From: Dermabacter hominis NBRC 106157
GTDB taxonomy: Bacteria; Actinomycetota; Actinomycetes; Actinomycetales; Dermabacteraceae
Assembly: GCF_001570785.1 (NCBI RefSeq)
Contig: NZ_BCSI01000001.1
Location: forward strand, 124,001-188,000
Reading direction: 5' to 3'
DNA length: 64,000 nucleotides
Under the pieces are notes generated by a model. It did not search any database. It was not told the DNA's origin and was given only the letters and a program-made list of their open reading frames with translations. Position 1 is the first letter of the stretch. Every line of letters begins with the position of its first letter. Shown here one piece after another: positions 26,072 to 34,994 of the stretch. Both the position numbers and the translations under genes were made by a program.

Positions 26072-27085
26072 ATGAATCACCCTGCAAAAGTACTCATTTC
26101 AGGGGGAGCTGGCTACATCGGAAGCACGGTTGCTTCTAGGCTACGGGACGAAGGTTTCGAGGTAGTAGTTCTGGACAACCTCATCACCGGTCGACGTGAG
26201 TTCGTTGAAGGCCTGACGTTCTATGAGGGGGATATCGCCGATCGTGCCCTACTAGACCGGATCTATGAGGAGCATCCTGACATCGCAGTCGTGCTTCATT
26301 TTGCAGCACTGATAGTGGTTCCCGATTCGGTTGCGGACCCGCTGGGTTACTACGAAGCGAACATCAGCAAGTCCCTGGCGTTCGTGCGCGGATTGATTGC
26401 GAACGGCTGTTCGCAGCTTGTGTTCAGTAGTTCGGCGTCAATCTACGCTGTGAGCGAGGACTTTTCGGTAGACGAGAGCTCAGAACTGGCCCCTACGAGC
26501 CCATACGCTAGAAGCAAGGCGATGTTTGAGGTAATGCTTCAAGACATCGCTGCGGCGAGCGACCTCAACGTGCTGTCGTTGCGTTACTTCAATCCCATTG
26601 GCTCTGACCCTAAGTTTAGAACCGGGCTTCAAATAGCTTCACCCTCGCACGCCCTCGGCAAGTTGATTGAAGCACACCGAGGCGATACTGAATTCCAAAT
26701 CACGGGCACTGATTATCCCACTCGTGACGGTTCGGGAATTAGGGATTATGTCAATGTTTGGGATCTCGCAGAAGCGCATGTTGCTGCAGTCAGGGAGGGT
26801 GCAAAAATCGCAGCCGACTCCGCCTATCAAGTTATCAACTTGGGCACAGGTGAAGGAACTACCGTTCGTGAGCTAGTCGCCGCGTTCGAGAGTGTGGTCG
26901 GGAAGAGTGTGCGTGCCGTTGAAGCTCCGCGCCGTCCTGGCGACAGCGCTGGGGCGTTTACTCGTTCCAGGAAGGCAGCGGAGCTCTTGAACTGGACCGC
27001 ATCGACATCTCTTGAGGACGGTATTGCGAGTACCCTGGAGTGGTTCGAGCGCCGGAAGCTCATACTCCCCGATTTGGCAGACTGA
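26072..27085 (+). CDS. galE: UDP-glucose 4-epimerase
   Basis: SDR-family enzyme interconverting UDP-glucose and UDP-galactose (or the N-acetyl forms), feeding surface-polymer synthesis. 337 residues. The NAD loop is ISGGAGYIGSTVASRL; FSSSASIYA and SPYARSKAMFE give the Ser and YxxxK catalytic residues; FNPIGSDP and RDGSGIRDYVNVWDLAEAH are typical GalE segments. GAGGAG precedes ATG 26072. Codon choice is less GC-biased than in surrounding genes. It lies between two IS remnants and is followed after 15 bases by an MFS exporter, so it is probably acquired DNA. Confidence 0.92.
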   Translation: MNHPAKVLISGGAGYIGSTVASRLRDEGFEVVVLDNLITGRREFVEGLTFYEGDIADRALLDRIYEEHPDIAVVLHFAALIVVPDSVADPLGYYEANISKSLAFVRGLIANGCSQLVFSSSASIYAVSEDFSVDESSELAPTSPYARSKAMFEVMLQDIAAASDLNVLSLRYFNPIGSDPKFRTGLQIASPSHALGKLIEAHRGDTEFQITGTDYPTRDGSGIRDYVNVWDLAEAHVAAVREGAKIAADSAYQVINLGTGEGTTVRELVAAFESVVGKSVRAVEAPRRPGDSAGAFTRSRKAAELLNWTASTSLEDGIASTLEWFERRKLILPDLAD

Positions 27086-27100
27086 GTAGCTCATTCTGAC

Positions 27101-28312
27101 GTGAAGCCTAAGCGAGGGCACGAGAGATCAGAGTGGAGAGAGCTCGCAGCTAATGGTTCGTTCCAGAGGTATTGGTTCGGCGCGACGATGGGGGCGCTCG
27201 GATTCGCGATGCTCGGGCTACCTCTGGAATTGTATGCCTTAGATTCTACGGGTAGCGCGCAGAGCGCGGCGGCTATTGTCTCATGCATCGCGGTTTCACA
27301 GCTTGTCTGTGCTCCTCTAGCCGGGTGGCTTGCGGATCTATTTCCGCGCAAGCAAGTCTTACTTGCTAGTGAGATTGGCAGGGCATGCGTTTGTTTTGTG
27401 GTTGTCGTTATTGTTGCAGCTTCTGGTCCGCTGTGGTCACTCTATTTGTGCTGCGTTGTATTTGGCATTGTGCAATCTGCCGGGGCCCCGGCAAGAGCCG
27501 TAATGCTTCGCGACCTTGTAAGCGAGCGGACTCTTTTTAACGCGCTGCGCCAGGACGAGATCCGCTTGAACATCGCCAGGATTGGCGCCCCGCCGCTCGG
27601 TGGCGCGCTTTACGCTCTCGGTGAGGGTTGGGTGTTTGTAGCTTGCCTGGTCGGCTTCATAACGTCTGCTTTGGCAATTTCGTCGATTCGTGTCGCCGAG
27701 CCTAGGCGCCTGCCTGGGTGTGAAGCAGCAGGGGATAGCGAGTCAATTTGGGGTATGGTGCGGAACGCTTCCGGTGTTCTGTTAGGGGTTACCTGCATTG
27801 CGGCATCGTCCGCTTCTGCTGGGACACTGGTTGTGGTGACGCTTAGAGCGGCCGGCGGAGGTAGCGCTCAAGTTGGTTCTGTGTTGGCATGTGAGGCGGT
27901 GGGTGGGATTGTGGGGGCACTGGTTCTCCGAAAAGCTATCGTTTCTCGGCTTAGTGTGTGCGTTGGTGTGTCACTGGCTGCGGTGCTCGTTTGTTGTGTG
28001 CTGTTCGGTGTTGTGCAGAGCTGGTGGGCGGCGGCCCTCCTTCTCATAGTGTCGGGGCTTGCAAGCGCAATCACTGGTATAGCGCTCGATTCCGCTTTGT
28101 TCAGTAAGGTTGGGGGTGCCGTCCGTGGCCGGGCGATTTCTTCGACGTTTGTGCTTATCGGATTAGGCGGTGTGTCCGGCAGGCTGGCAATGGGCACGAG
28201 TCTAGATCATTTTGCGACGCCAGTCGCTGTCGCTCTAGTCGCTGGCGGGATCGGGACTATTGGTGTGTTGTCGCTGCTTCTGGGTGTGTTGGTCCGTTCT
28301 GAAGTGGCATGA
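27101..28312 (+). CDS. MFS transporter (EntS/MFS_3-like exporter)
   Basis: 403 residues, about 12 membrane helices. It has the motif-A-like loop GWLADLFPRKQVLLASEIGR between helices 2 and 3 and the segment GAPARAVMLRDLVSERTLFNA with ALRQDEIRLNIARIGAPPLGG, typical of MFS_3 exporters related to EntS and macrolide efflux proteins. Starts at GTG 27101. GC is low and cysteine is frequent compared with the window average, like galE. The substrate is unknown; a small molecule or siderophore is likely. Confidence 0.85.
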   Translation: MKPKRGHERSEWRELAANGSFQRYWFGATMGALGFAMLGLPLELYALDSTGSAQSAAAIVSCIAVSQLVCAPLAGWLADLFPRKQVLLASEIGRACVCFVVVVIVAASGPLWSLYLCCVVFGIVQSAGAPARAVMLRDLVSERTLFNALRQDEIRLNIARIGAPPLGGALYALGEGWVFVACLVGFITSALAISSIRVAEPRRLPGCEAAGDSESIWGMVRNASGVLLGVTCIAASSASAGTLVVVTLRAAGGGSAQVGSVLACEAVGGIVGALVLRKAIVSRLSVCVGVSLAAVLVCCVLFGVVQSWWAAALLLIVSGLASAITGIALDSALFSKVGGAVRGRAISSTFVLIGLGGVSGRLAMGTSLDHFATPVAVALVAGGIGTIGVLSLLLGVLVRSEVA

Positions 28313-28399
28313 TTGTCTATTCACGAGGTTTGAGGGCTGTTTAAGACGAGGGGATCGAGTGAGCGCAACCTGGACCGGACGTGAGATGACCATTGATCC

Positions 28400-28867
28400 G
28401 GCTTTTCGCGGTTTGTGGTGAATGATCCTGCTGGGGCGGGTATTCACGCTACGGTTCTTGCGGCGCTGGTCAGCAGGATACGCATCCGGTAGTTCTCTGG
28501 GGTGAGGGACCTGCACGGTGGCCTCGGCGAACGTGCGCCTGCCGCAGGCCGACTCCAAGCAAAACCAACGCTGCCTGGCTCACACCACCTCCACCGCCCC
28601 GGCCACGGGCACGTCCCGGATCCTCTGCATCCGGCGGGAGTGGGCCTCCGTCGCCAGCACCCCGCTGACCGGACAGCCCGGCGGGACGCTCGAGGTGCCC
28701 ACCACCCGGCGGCCTCCGTCAGGCAGATCGATGGCGTCGATGACGCGGTAGTTGGGCAGATTGAAGATCGTGCTCGCAGCATCGCGCTGCGAACCTTTAT
28801 TCTTGTGCACGGGCTCGTGGTCCTCCGGGATGTGGATGTCTTGACAACACCCATCACAGCAGGGCAA
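28400..28867 (-). pseudogene. ISL3-type transposase remnant with internal deletion, stop and frameshift
   Basis: Reading minus, ~90 codons of the N-terminal part are visible (FNLPNYRVIDAIDLPDGG, RRVVGTSSVPPGCPVSGVL, RMQRIRDVPVAGAVEVV), then a TGA where Trp is expected, then RQRWFCLESACGRRTFAEAT. This is the zinc-finger region of ISL3 transposases. At about 28501 it jumps, out of frame, to the last ~18 codons (PENYRMRILLTSAART) and the IS end at 28400. Most of the catalytic domain is deleted. Confidence 0.75.
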
Positions 28868-28919
28868 CGAGCCGTTCTACGTCAGCGACGCGACGCTCCC
28901 CTTCACCACGAACCTTGAA

Positions 28920-28943
28920 AACCCCCACAACCTCTATGGAATT
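28920..28943 (-). repeat. Single arm of the dispersed palindromic repeat
   Basis: AACCCCCACAACCTCTATGGAATT matches the right arms at 57687 and 57877. No left arm is adjacent; the IS-bounded island lies on that side. Confidence 0.7.
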
Positions 28944-28946
28944 GAA

Positions 28947-28982
28947 GAAGGGGCGTTTCCCGGAATCGGGAAACGCCCCTTC
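28947..28982 (-). terminator. Strong hairpin terminator after the MT0933-like gene
   Basis: A 16-bp perfect stem (28947-28962 with 28967-28982) with a GAAT loop. It lies 39 bases past the stop of the minus-strand gene; on the plus strand no gene ends close by. Confidence 0.75.
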
Positions 28983-29021
28983 AGTGCTAACGCCGTGGCG
29001 CTAGCGACGAGTCAATGGTGA

Positions 29022-29237
29022 TCAGCCGTGGAACTTGTCGAAAGCGTCCTTGCCCTTGTCGGCACCGTCAGCAATCTTGTCGCCGAGCTGGTCGGGAGCG
29101 ATATCCTGAGCCTTCTCGCTCGCCTTGTCAATCGCGCCGTCAACCTGAGCGTCGTGCTCCTTGGCGAAATCCTTGACCTTGTCTTCGTTCTGTTCGAACG
29201 CGCCCTTGGCCTTGTTCAGTGCGTCATCGAATCCCAT
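29022..29237 (-). CDS. MT0933-like antitoxin-family small protein
   Basis: 71 residues: MGFDDALNKAKGAFEQNEDK start, then a Lys/Asp/Ala-rich heptad-like sequence (FAKEHDAQVDGAIDKASEKA) and a GDKIADGADKGKDAFDKF end. It matches the general pattern of the actinobacterial MT0933 (Rv0909) antitoxin family: short, amphipathic, repeated DKA/DKV units. GGAAAGGA precedes ATG 29237. No toxin gene flanks it, and many members of this family are orphans with no proven toxin partner, so a stress or chaperone-like role is equally possible. Confidence 0.7.
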   Translation of the reverse strand: MGFDDALNKAKGAFEQNEDKVKDFAKEHDAQVDGAIDKASEKAQDIAPDQLGDKIADGADKGKDAFDKFHG

Positions 29238-29419
29238 GTCAAGTCCTTTCCTAGAGTCTCAACTGCGTGAGCCTCCCGTGTGGAAGCTACGACGAAAACG
29301 CTAGGGAACAAACCTGGAGGGTTCGTGAACGTCGTCAGAGAAGAGTGCGCGAGGGTAAAAATGCGGTAAGGAGCGGCGCGCCACATGCCCGCCTCAGCGG
29401 CTCAGGGGCTCGGCTCGGA

Positions 29420-29425
29420 TACCGT
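29420..29425 (+). promoter_or_regulatory. -10 element TACCGT, leaderless
   Basis: TACCGT ends 6 bases before GTG 29432 and supports that start over the ATG 165 bases upstream. Confidence 0.4.
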
Positions 29426-29431
29426 GGGAAG

Positions 29432-32400
29432 GTGAGTTGGTTTGGACGTTCAAAACGCGCGAAATCTCAGGGCAGTAAGAAGGCCGAGGATGACGCGCTG
29501 ACTTCACGCGCGCGCGAAAGTCACGCGTGGGTGGGGCGATCGGCGAGCGCCGAGGGCGCCCGGGATGCTAGCGAGACCGAAAACGCAAAAAATGACGGCG
29601 GCTCGCATGCGGCCGAGGAGCACACGCTCGAGATTCGTGACCCGCATGAGACGCGCGAAGAGATGCACGAGTACACCGAAAGCAGTGTCGAGGATACCGG
29701 CGCGCACGTGTTCACCCCCGCGGCGTTCGACGACGATGATGACGTCACCGACCTGCAGGGTGCCCTCTCGCGCGTGCTCGTGACGGAAGCCAGCCGCGAG
29801 GAGCGGATCGAGGAATCGCTCGCGACGTGGCGCACGGCTCTCGCGTCACTCGCCGGCGACCAAGACTTCCTCACGGACATGCGCTCGGGTGCGTTTCTCG
29901 ACCTCACGAACTCGCATCCGCAGGGGCTCGCCCACCTATTCGCGAGCCGCGGCTCCACACGACTCTCCTCGCTCGTGCGCGAGGAAGCTTCCCTCGAGCG
30001 TGCGCGCGAAGCCGCGTTCCAGATCCGCGAGAGTGCCCTCGCCCACGCCGAAAACCGCGGTCTCACGACGTGCCATCTCGCGATCGGTGAGGCAACGTGG
30101 GTGGATCTTTCGGGCGAGCAGGTGCACGCGCCGCTCCTTTTGCGTCCGCTCAATTTGCACGTGCGTGGCGGCGCCCGCGAGGGCATCGACATTGACCTTG
30201 ACGCCGCTGTCGACCTCAACCCCCTCGTGCTGAGGGCCCTTCGCGACGAAGGCGTCCTCATCGACGCCCGCGCGCTACTCGAACTTACCGACTCTCACCA
30301 CGGTTTCGATCCGCAGCCGGTCCTCGACGCGTTCCGCTCACTCGGGGAACCGCTTCCCGGTTTCCGCATCTCTCACGCTCTTGTCGTTGGCAACCTCGTG
30401 GATACCTCGGGCCCCATGCTCGAAGACTTCGATGTTCCGGCCGAGGACCTCGCGGACCTGCCGATCATCGGCGCGCTCGCGGGTGACGAAGAATCGCGCG
30501 ATGAACTCGCAGTTGAGCCTTCTTCAGAAGAGGAGGTGCCCGAGTCGGTCGCGAGCGCCGATGCCGATGCGCGCCTCATTGCCGAGAACCTCCAGGGGCG
30601 CCCCGCGCTCGTGGTTCACGGCGCGCCAGGTCGCCCTCTCGCGCCCACCGTCGTGGCGTTCGCGGCTGAACAGATCGCCGCCGGCAAACGCGTGCTTCTC
30701 GTGTCTCAAAGCTCGAGTCGACTCGCCGAGCTTCAGTCAGAGATCGAGGCCGCGGGCCTCGAGGACATCCTCCTCAGCCTCGTCCCCGACCCGCATCTTC
30801 AGCGCGAGGCGAGCCGCTCGATGCTGCTCTCGCTCGCGAAAGCAAGCTCGTTCGTGCCGCCCGTCAGTCTCGCTGAGCCCGAAGGGCTGGCAGAGGCGCG
30901 CGACGTGCTCACGGGGCACGTGGAGGCGATGCACCGCGTGCAGGAACCGTGGGGTGTGAGCGCCCACGAAGCGATCAATGAACTGGCCGATCTTGCACGC
31001 CGCCGCCCCGCGCCGCGCACGGGCGTGCGACTGACGTCGAACGTCGCCGTGGCGATCCTCAAGGATCGCGAACGGTACGAGCGGCTCATGCGCGAGGCAG
31101 TCGAATCGGGCGCGCTCGGCATGGTTCCCGAGGACACCCCGTGGTACGGGGCCTCGATCACGAGTGAGCACCAGGCCAAGCGTGCACTCGAACTCGTGAC
31201 CGAGCTCGATGAGGCCTCACTTCCGCAGCTCATAGAGTACGCCGAGGCTCTCGGCGCGCCGTGCAACCTTGAAAAAGCCCGCAGCTTCGCGGAGCTTCGG
31301 CACACGGTGCGCGTTCTCGATGCCATGCGCTCCCTCTTCCGCCACGTGCGCCCGGAGCTTTTCAACGAGAAAATCGACATGCTTCTCGCAGCGGTTTCCG
31401 ACAAAACCTACCGCGAGGAACACGGGGCGGTCATGGGCTTTGGCGAGCGTCGCCGCTGGAAGAAGCTCGCAAAATCGATGCTGCAACCGTCGGAAAACAC
31501 GGAGAACTTGCGCGCGCACCTCCTGGCCGCTCAGGACATCCACCGCCAGTGGGAAGCGATCGCGACCGACGCGGGCCTCACCCCGGTTGTGCCGAAGACG
31601 CTCGGTGAAGTTGAGGCGCTCGTGGGTAGCACGCAAAAGAGCCTCGATGAACTGCAGGTTCTTCTCGCGGGCACCGAGCAGGGCACCGATTTCGACAACA
31701 CCGAACTTGGCGCGCTTCACGAACGCATGAAAGAGCTCCACGCGCGAAGTGAGGTGCTCGATGTTCTCCCTCGCCGCACGAAGGTCATGCGTGAGCTTGA
31801 ATTCGAGGGATTCGCGGCGCTCCTTCGCGATATTCGCGGCCCGGAAGTCACAAGTGACCTCGCCGTCGCCGAGCTCAACCTCGCGTGGTGGGTGAGCGTG
31901 CTCGAGTTCATCGCGCGGGCTGAACCGACCCTTTCGCAGTACGACGGCACGAAGCTTTCCCAGGTGGCCGAGCGCTATCGCCGCCTCGACGTGCACAATC
32001 TCAACGCCGGTCGCTTCCGGGTTCGCAAGCGCGTGGACGAGCTGCTCGTGGAAACCATGAAGCGTTTCCCGGAAACGTCGCGCAGCGCGATCATTGAGCT
32101 CAATACTCCGGGAACGATGAGCGTGCGCGACACCGCCGGGAAGTATCAGGACATCATGTTCCGTGCGCGGCCACTGTGGCTCGCTTCGCCGTTCATGGTG
32201 CCGCAAATGATTCCCGCCGGACGCCACTTCGATCTCGTCATTCTCGCCGATGCCGCGCGTCTTCCCACGGCCGCGGCGATCCCGGCACTGTCGCGAGCGC
32301 GCCAGGCTGTGATCGTCGGTGACCCGTTCGACTTCGTTGATGGCGACGATGTTCGCGCCCACCACTCGGGCATGGCCCGCCTCCTTGACGAAGCGAGTGA

Positions 32401-33922
32401 AGTCGCGCCGGTGCTGCGGCTCGTGCGCGACACGCATCCTGCGACCGGGGGCGTGCGACGCTTCGTCGAGAATCGCGCGAAGGCGCTCGATGCGGGATGG
32501 GGTGCGCTGCTCGCGCCGCCGAGCCCCGAGCACATCGACGAGGACACCTTCATCTACGTCCCGGATGGCAGGGGCCCCGTGCGCCAGGGCGCGGAATTTG
32601 TGGAGTCGACCGACGCCGAGCTTCGCCGCGTCACCGACCTCGTGATCTACCACGCGCGCCACAACCCCGAGCGCTCTCTCGCGGTCCTGACCCTCACACC
32701 CACGCATGCCAAGGCCGTCCAGGACTCGGTCATGCGGTCCGTGAGTCGCCTGCCCGATCTGCACGACTTCTTCAACCCCGAGCGCGAGGAATTCTTCACG
32801 GTCGTGCCCGCGCAGGCGGCAACAGCGATCGTGCGCGACGACGTCATCGTGTCACTCGGCTTCGGTCTCACCCCCCACGATCGCCTCTTGCATCGCTTCG
32901 GCCCGCTGTCGACGGACGCTGGCCGCAGGGCCCTCCTCACGGTTTTGACCCGTGCCCGCTTCCATACGAGCGTCGTAAGCGCCGTGCGCAGCAGCGATCT
33001 CGAGGTGGATAGGCTTCGCACGGAGGGTGCGCGTGACCTGCGGCTTTTGCTTGAATTCCTCGAGGCTGGATTCTCGCAAAGCGTGCTTGATCACGAGGAT
33101 GCGGCGGAGCTCGAGGAGCCGTCGGAACCTGCCGAGCAGAACGAGAGTGCCGACGCTAACCCCGCCGAAACCGAACCCTCGGAACCGGTCGACGCCGGCG
33201 AGGACACCGAGGGCGACGAGCCTGATGCCGAAGGCGAACCCGGAACTGCGGTCGAGGGCGAGGCTACCGACGATAATGCTCCTGAGCATCCCGCCGAACC
33301 GGACATCCCCGATAGCTCCGAAGCACTCGTCGCTGACCTCGCCGATCGTCTGTGGCGCGCCGGTTACACGGTCGAACTTGATTACGGCCTGTCAAGCGAA
33401 CGCGTCGAACTTGCGATCGCCCACCCTGAGCTTCCCGGGCGCTATCTCGTCGCCGTTGCGACAGACGGCCCGCGCTACCGCGAAATCACGGACCAGCGTG
33501 AACGCGACCGCTTGAGCGCAGAGCGTCTTGAAGCGGCGGGATGGACCGTTGAGCGCGTCTGGTCGTGGGCCCTGTTCATCGACCCCGAGGGTGAAGCAGA
33601 ACGCGTGATCAAGAGCGTCGAGCGCGCCTACCACGACTACCTCGAGCAGCAGGACATCAAGATCGGGCGGGGCGCTGCCCGCCATCGCTTGCCGAAGCCG
33701 AAGATCCCGGCCGGTCACCCGTTGAGCTTCTACGGACCGGACGACTTCGATCAGGTCGTCGCCTACATCTGCTCGGACGGTCAGGCTCGATTCTCCGAGC
33801 AACTTGCCACGGAGGTGCGCGAGTTTCTGGCGTTTACCGAGCGCAGCGTCCTGCTCGACGTGTCAGTTTCAGCCGCGATCCGTCGCTACCTCGCGAAACA
33901 AAGCGAGGGAGAGGCTCGGTGA
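29432..33922 (+). CDS. Large helicase/nuclease-like protein (DUF4011-type) with degenerate catalytic motifs
   Basis: 1496 residues from GTG 29432; a 55-codon upstream extension is unlike protein. Layout: charged N-terminus (1-110); DUF4011-like domain (~110-320, WRTALASLAGDQDFLTDMRS, PLLLRPLNLHVRGGA); SF1 helicase core (~390-1190); acidic Glu/Pro linker (~1218-1300); C-terminal Vsr/MTES_1575-type nuclease fold (~1310-1400, ELDYGLSSERVELAIAHP, RERDRLSAERLEAAGW, ERVWSW). The P-loop reads HGAPGRPLAPT (~399) without GK(S/T), Walker B reads VILADAARLP (~934) instead of DEAS, and the nuclease IExDG reads AVATDG (~1340). It is probably a non-catalytic scaffold or a diverged family; I infer no activity. 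A 59-codon gene overlaps its stop. Confidence 0.8.
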   Translation: MSWFGRSKRAKSQGSKKAEDDALTSRARESHAWVGRSASAEGARDASETENAKNDGGSHAAEEHTLEIRDPHETREEMHEYTESSVEDTGAHVFTPAAFDDDDDVTDLQGALSRVLVTEASREERIEESLATWRTALASLAGDQDFLTDMRSGAFLDLTNSHPQGLAHLFASRGSTRLSSLVREEASLERAREAAFQIRESALAHAENRGLTTCHLAIGEATWVDLSGEQVHAPLLLRPLNLHVRGGAREGIDIDLDAAVDLNPLVLRALRDEGVLIDARALLELTDSHHGFDPQPVLDAFRSLGEPLPGFRISHALVVGNLVDTSGPMLEDFDVPAEDLADLPIIGALAGDEESRDELAVEPSSEEEVPESVASADADARLIAENLQGRPALVVHGAPGRPLAPTVVAFAAEQIAAGKRVLLVSQSSSRLAELQSEIEAAGLEDILLSLVPDPHLQREASRSMLLSLAKASSFVPPVSLAEPEGLAEARDVLTGHVEAMHRVQEPWGVSAHEAINELADLARRRPAPRTGVRLTSNVAVAILKDRERYERLMREAVESGALGMVPEDTPWYGASITSEHQAKRALELVTELDEASLPQLIEYAEALGAPCNLEKARSFAELRHTVRVLDAMRSLFRHVRPELFNEKIDMLLAAVSDKTYREEHGAVMGFGERRRWKKLAKSMLQPSENTENLRAHLLAAQDIHRQWEAIATDAGLTPVVPKTLGEVEALVGSTQKSLDELQVLLAGTEQGTDFDNTELGALHERMKELHARSEVLDVLPRRTKVMRELEFEGFAALLRDIRGPEVTSDLAVAELNLAWWVSVLEFIARAEPTLSQYDGTKLSQVAERYRRLDVHNLNAGRFRVRKRVDELLVETMKRFPETSRSAIIELNTPGTMSVRDTAGKYQDIMFRARPLWLASPFMVPQMIPAGRHFDLVILADAARLPTAAAIPALSRARQAVIVGDPFDFVDGDDVRAHHSGMARLLDEASEVAPVLRLVRDTHPATGGVRRFVENRAKALDAGWGALLAPPSPEHIDEDTFIYVPDGRGPVRQGAEFVESTDAELRRVTDLVIYHARHNPERSLAVLTLTPTHAKAVQDSVMRSVSRLPDLHDFFNPEREEFFTVVPAQAATAIVRDDVIVSLGFGLTPHDRLLHRFGPLSTDAGRRALLTVLTRARFHTSVVSAVRSSDLEVDRLRTEGARDLRLLLEFLEAGFSQSVLDHEDAAELEEPSEPAEQNESADANPAETEPSEPVDAGEDTEGDEPDAEGEPGTAVEGEATDDNAPEHPAEPDIPDSSEALVADLADRLWRAGYTVELDYGLSSERVELAIAHPELPGRYLVAVATDGPRYREITDQRERDRLSAERLEAAGWTVERVWSWALFIDPEGEAERVIKSVERAYHDYLEQQDIKIGRGAARHRLPKPKIPAGHPLSFYGPDDFDQVVAYICSDGQARFSEQLATEVREFLAFTERSVLLDVSVSAAIRRYLAKQSEGEAR

Positions 33923-34098
33923 GCGAGAAAAAGGCTCGCAGCAGGCTCGTCGTTTCCTCCATCACGGGAAAGCCCATGGAGGTCGAGCCAGCGAAGGACC
34001 GCGTGATCCCGAAGCGGGCACCGGCCGATCGCGGCGACGACTCAAACGACGAGCGGCTCATGCGGGACGTGCCGCCGCATTGGGGCCGCACACGATAG
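33919..34098 (+). CDS. Small basic protein coupled to the helicase-like gene
   Basis: 59 residues starting MSEKKARSRLVVSSITGKPM and ending with the acidic-to-aromatic segment DERLMRDVPPHWGRTR. GTG 33919 overlaps the preceding stop by 4 bases (GTGA), strong evidence for coupled translation. No hydrophobic segment; likely soluble. The D(D/E)RLxxDxPPH-type ending is, from memory, found in other short actinobacterial proteins, but I know of no function. It is easily missed because of its length. Confidence 0.7.
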   Translation: MSEKKARSRLVVSSITGKPMEVEPAKDRVIPKRAPADRGDDSNDERLMRDVPPHWGRTR

Positions 34099-34113
34099 CG
34101 AAGGATGCGTGCA

Positions 34114-34953
34114 ATGGCGAACCTTACTGACCTCACCGTCACCGTGATCGGCGCCGGCAACATGGGCGGCGCGGTCGCGCGTGCCATCCGCAAGGCCGGC
34201 GTCGGCGCCGAGAAACTCGTTCTTCTCAACTCGAGTGCGACGTCCACGCAAGAGGCCGCGCAGGAGATCGGCGCCACGAGTGCGTTTGAGCGCTTCGGGT
34301 CCGACGACACGCTCGCCGCCGCCGTTGCCGAATCCGACGTGATCGTGCTCGGCTTTAAGCCGTACCACCTCGACGACATGGCCCCCGCGATTGCCCCGCA
34401 CGTGCGGAAGGACGCGCTCATTGTGTCGCTGCTCGCCGGAGCGAGTCTCGCAACGCTCGGCGATGCTTTCGACGGGCACACGGCGCTTGTGCGAGCGATG
34501 CCGAACACGCCCATCGCGGTAGGTCGCGGCGTCGTGGGACTCATGCCGGGCGACCACGCGAGCGAGGCTGAGCGCGCGCTTGCGCACGCCCTCTTCGCGC
34601 AGTCCGCGACCGTCGTCGACATTCCCGAGCATCAGGTTCACGGCGTGATTGGCGCTGCCGGGAGCGCAAGCGCGTACTTCTTCCTCATCGTCGAGGCGAT
34701 GATCGACGAAGCCGTCGCCCAAGGCTTCACGAGGGCCGTTGCCACGGACCTCGTTGTGGGCACCATGCTTGGAAGCGCAACCCTCCTGCACGAGACCGGT
34801 GAAACCCCCACGAGTGCGCGCTACGCCGTGACCTCGCCGGGCGGTGCGACCGCGCAGGCCATCGCCGCACTCGAAGAAGGCGGGATCCGTGCGCTCATGG
34901 CACGCGGCATGAGAGCGGCCGCACAGGCGTCGCGGAAAATGGAAGAGCGCTAG
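34114..34953 (+). CDS. proC: Pyrroline-5-carboxylate reductase
   Basis: Last step of proline synthesis, NAD(P)H-dependent. 279 residues from ATG 34114, with AAGGA at 34101-34105; an ATG at 34105 overlaps that site and is less likely. The Rossmann loop is VTVIGAGNMGGAVARAI; VRAMPNTPIAVGRGVVGLMPG and SARYAVTSPGGATAQAIAAL are the standard ProC segments, the latter being the family signature. Length is normal (E. coli ProC is 269). It lies 15 bases after the small coupled gene and is convergent with trkA. Confidence 0.94.
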   Translation: MANLTDLTVTVIGAGNMGGAVARAIRKAGVGAEKLVLLNSSATSTQEAAQEIGATSAFERFGSDDTLAAAVAESDVIVLGFKPYHLDDMAPAIAPHVRKDALIVSLLAGASLATLGDAFDGHTALVRAMPNTPIAVGRGVVGLMPGDHASEAERALAHALFAQSATVVDIPEHQVHGVIGAAGSASAYFFLIVEAMIDEAVAQGFTRAVATDLVVGTMLGSATLLHETGETPTSARYAVTSPGGATAQAIAALEEGGIRALMARGMRAAAQASRKMEER

Positions 34954-34994
34954 GGGCAAGGCAAGCGTCGGAACCCTTTACCCGGAAACCCGCG

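Noticed and set aside
26072-28312. galE plus exporter as a biosynthetic gene cluster
   Set aside because: Only two genes, with no synthase or glycosyltransferase; they are better described as an acquired fragment.
31217-32764. 515-codon minus-strand open frame inside the helicase-like gene
   Set aside because: Shadow of a real coding frame; sequence is Arg/His-rich without domains or a start signal.
29432-34098. Active anti-phage helicase-nuclease defence system
   Set aside because: Tempting from the fold order, but both helicase and nuclease signatures are degenerate, and there is no methylase or other defence gene nearby.
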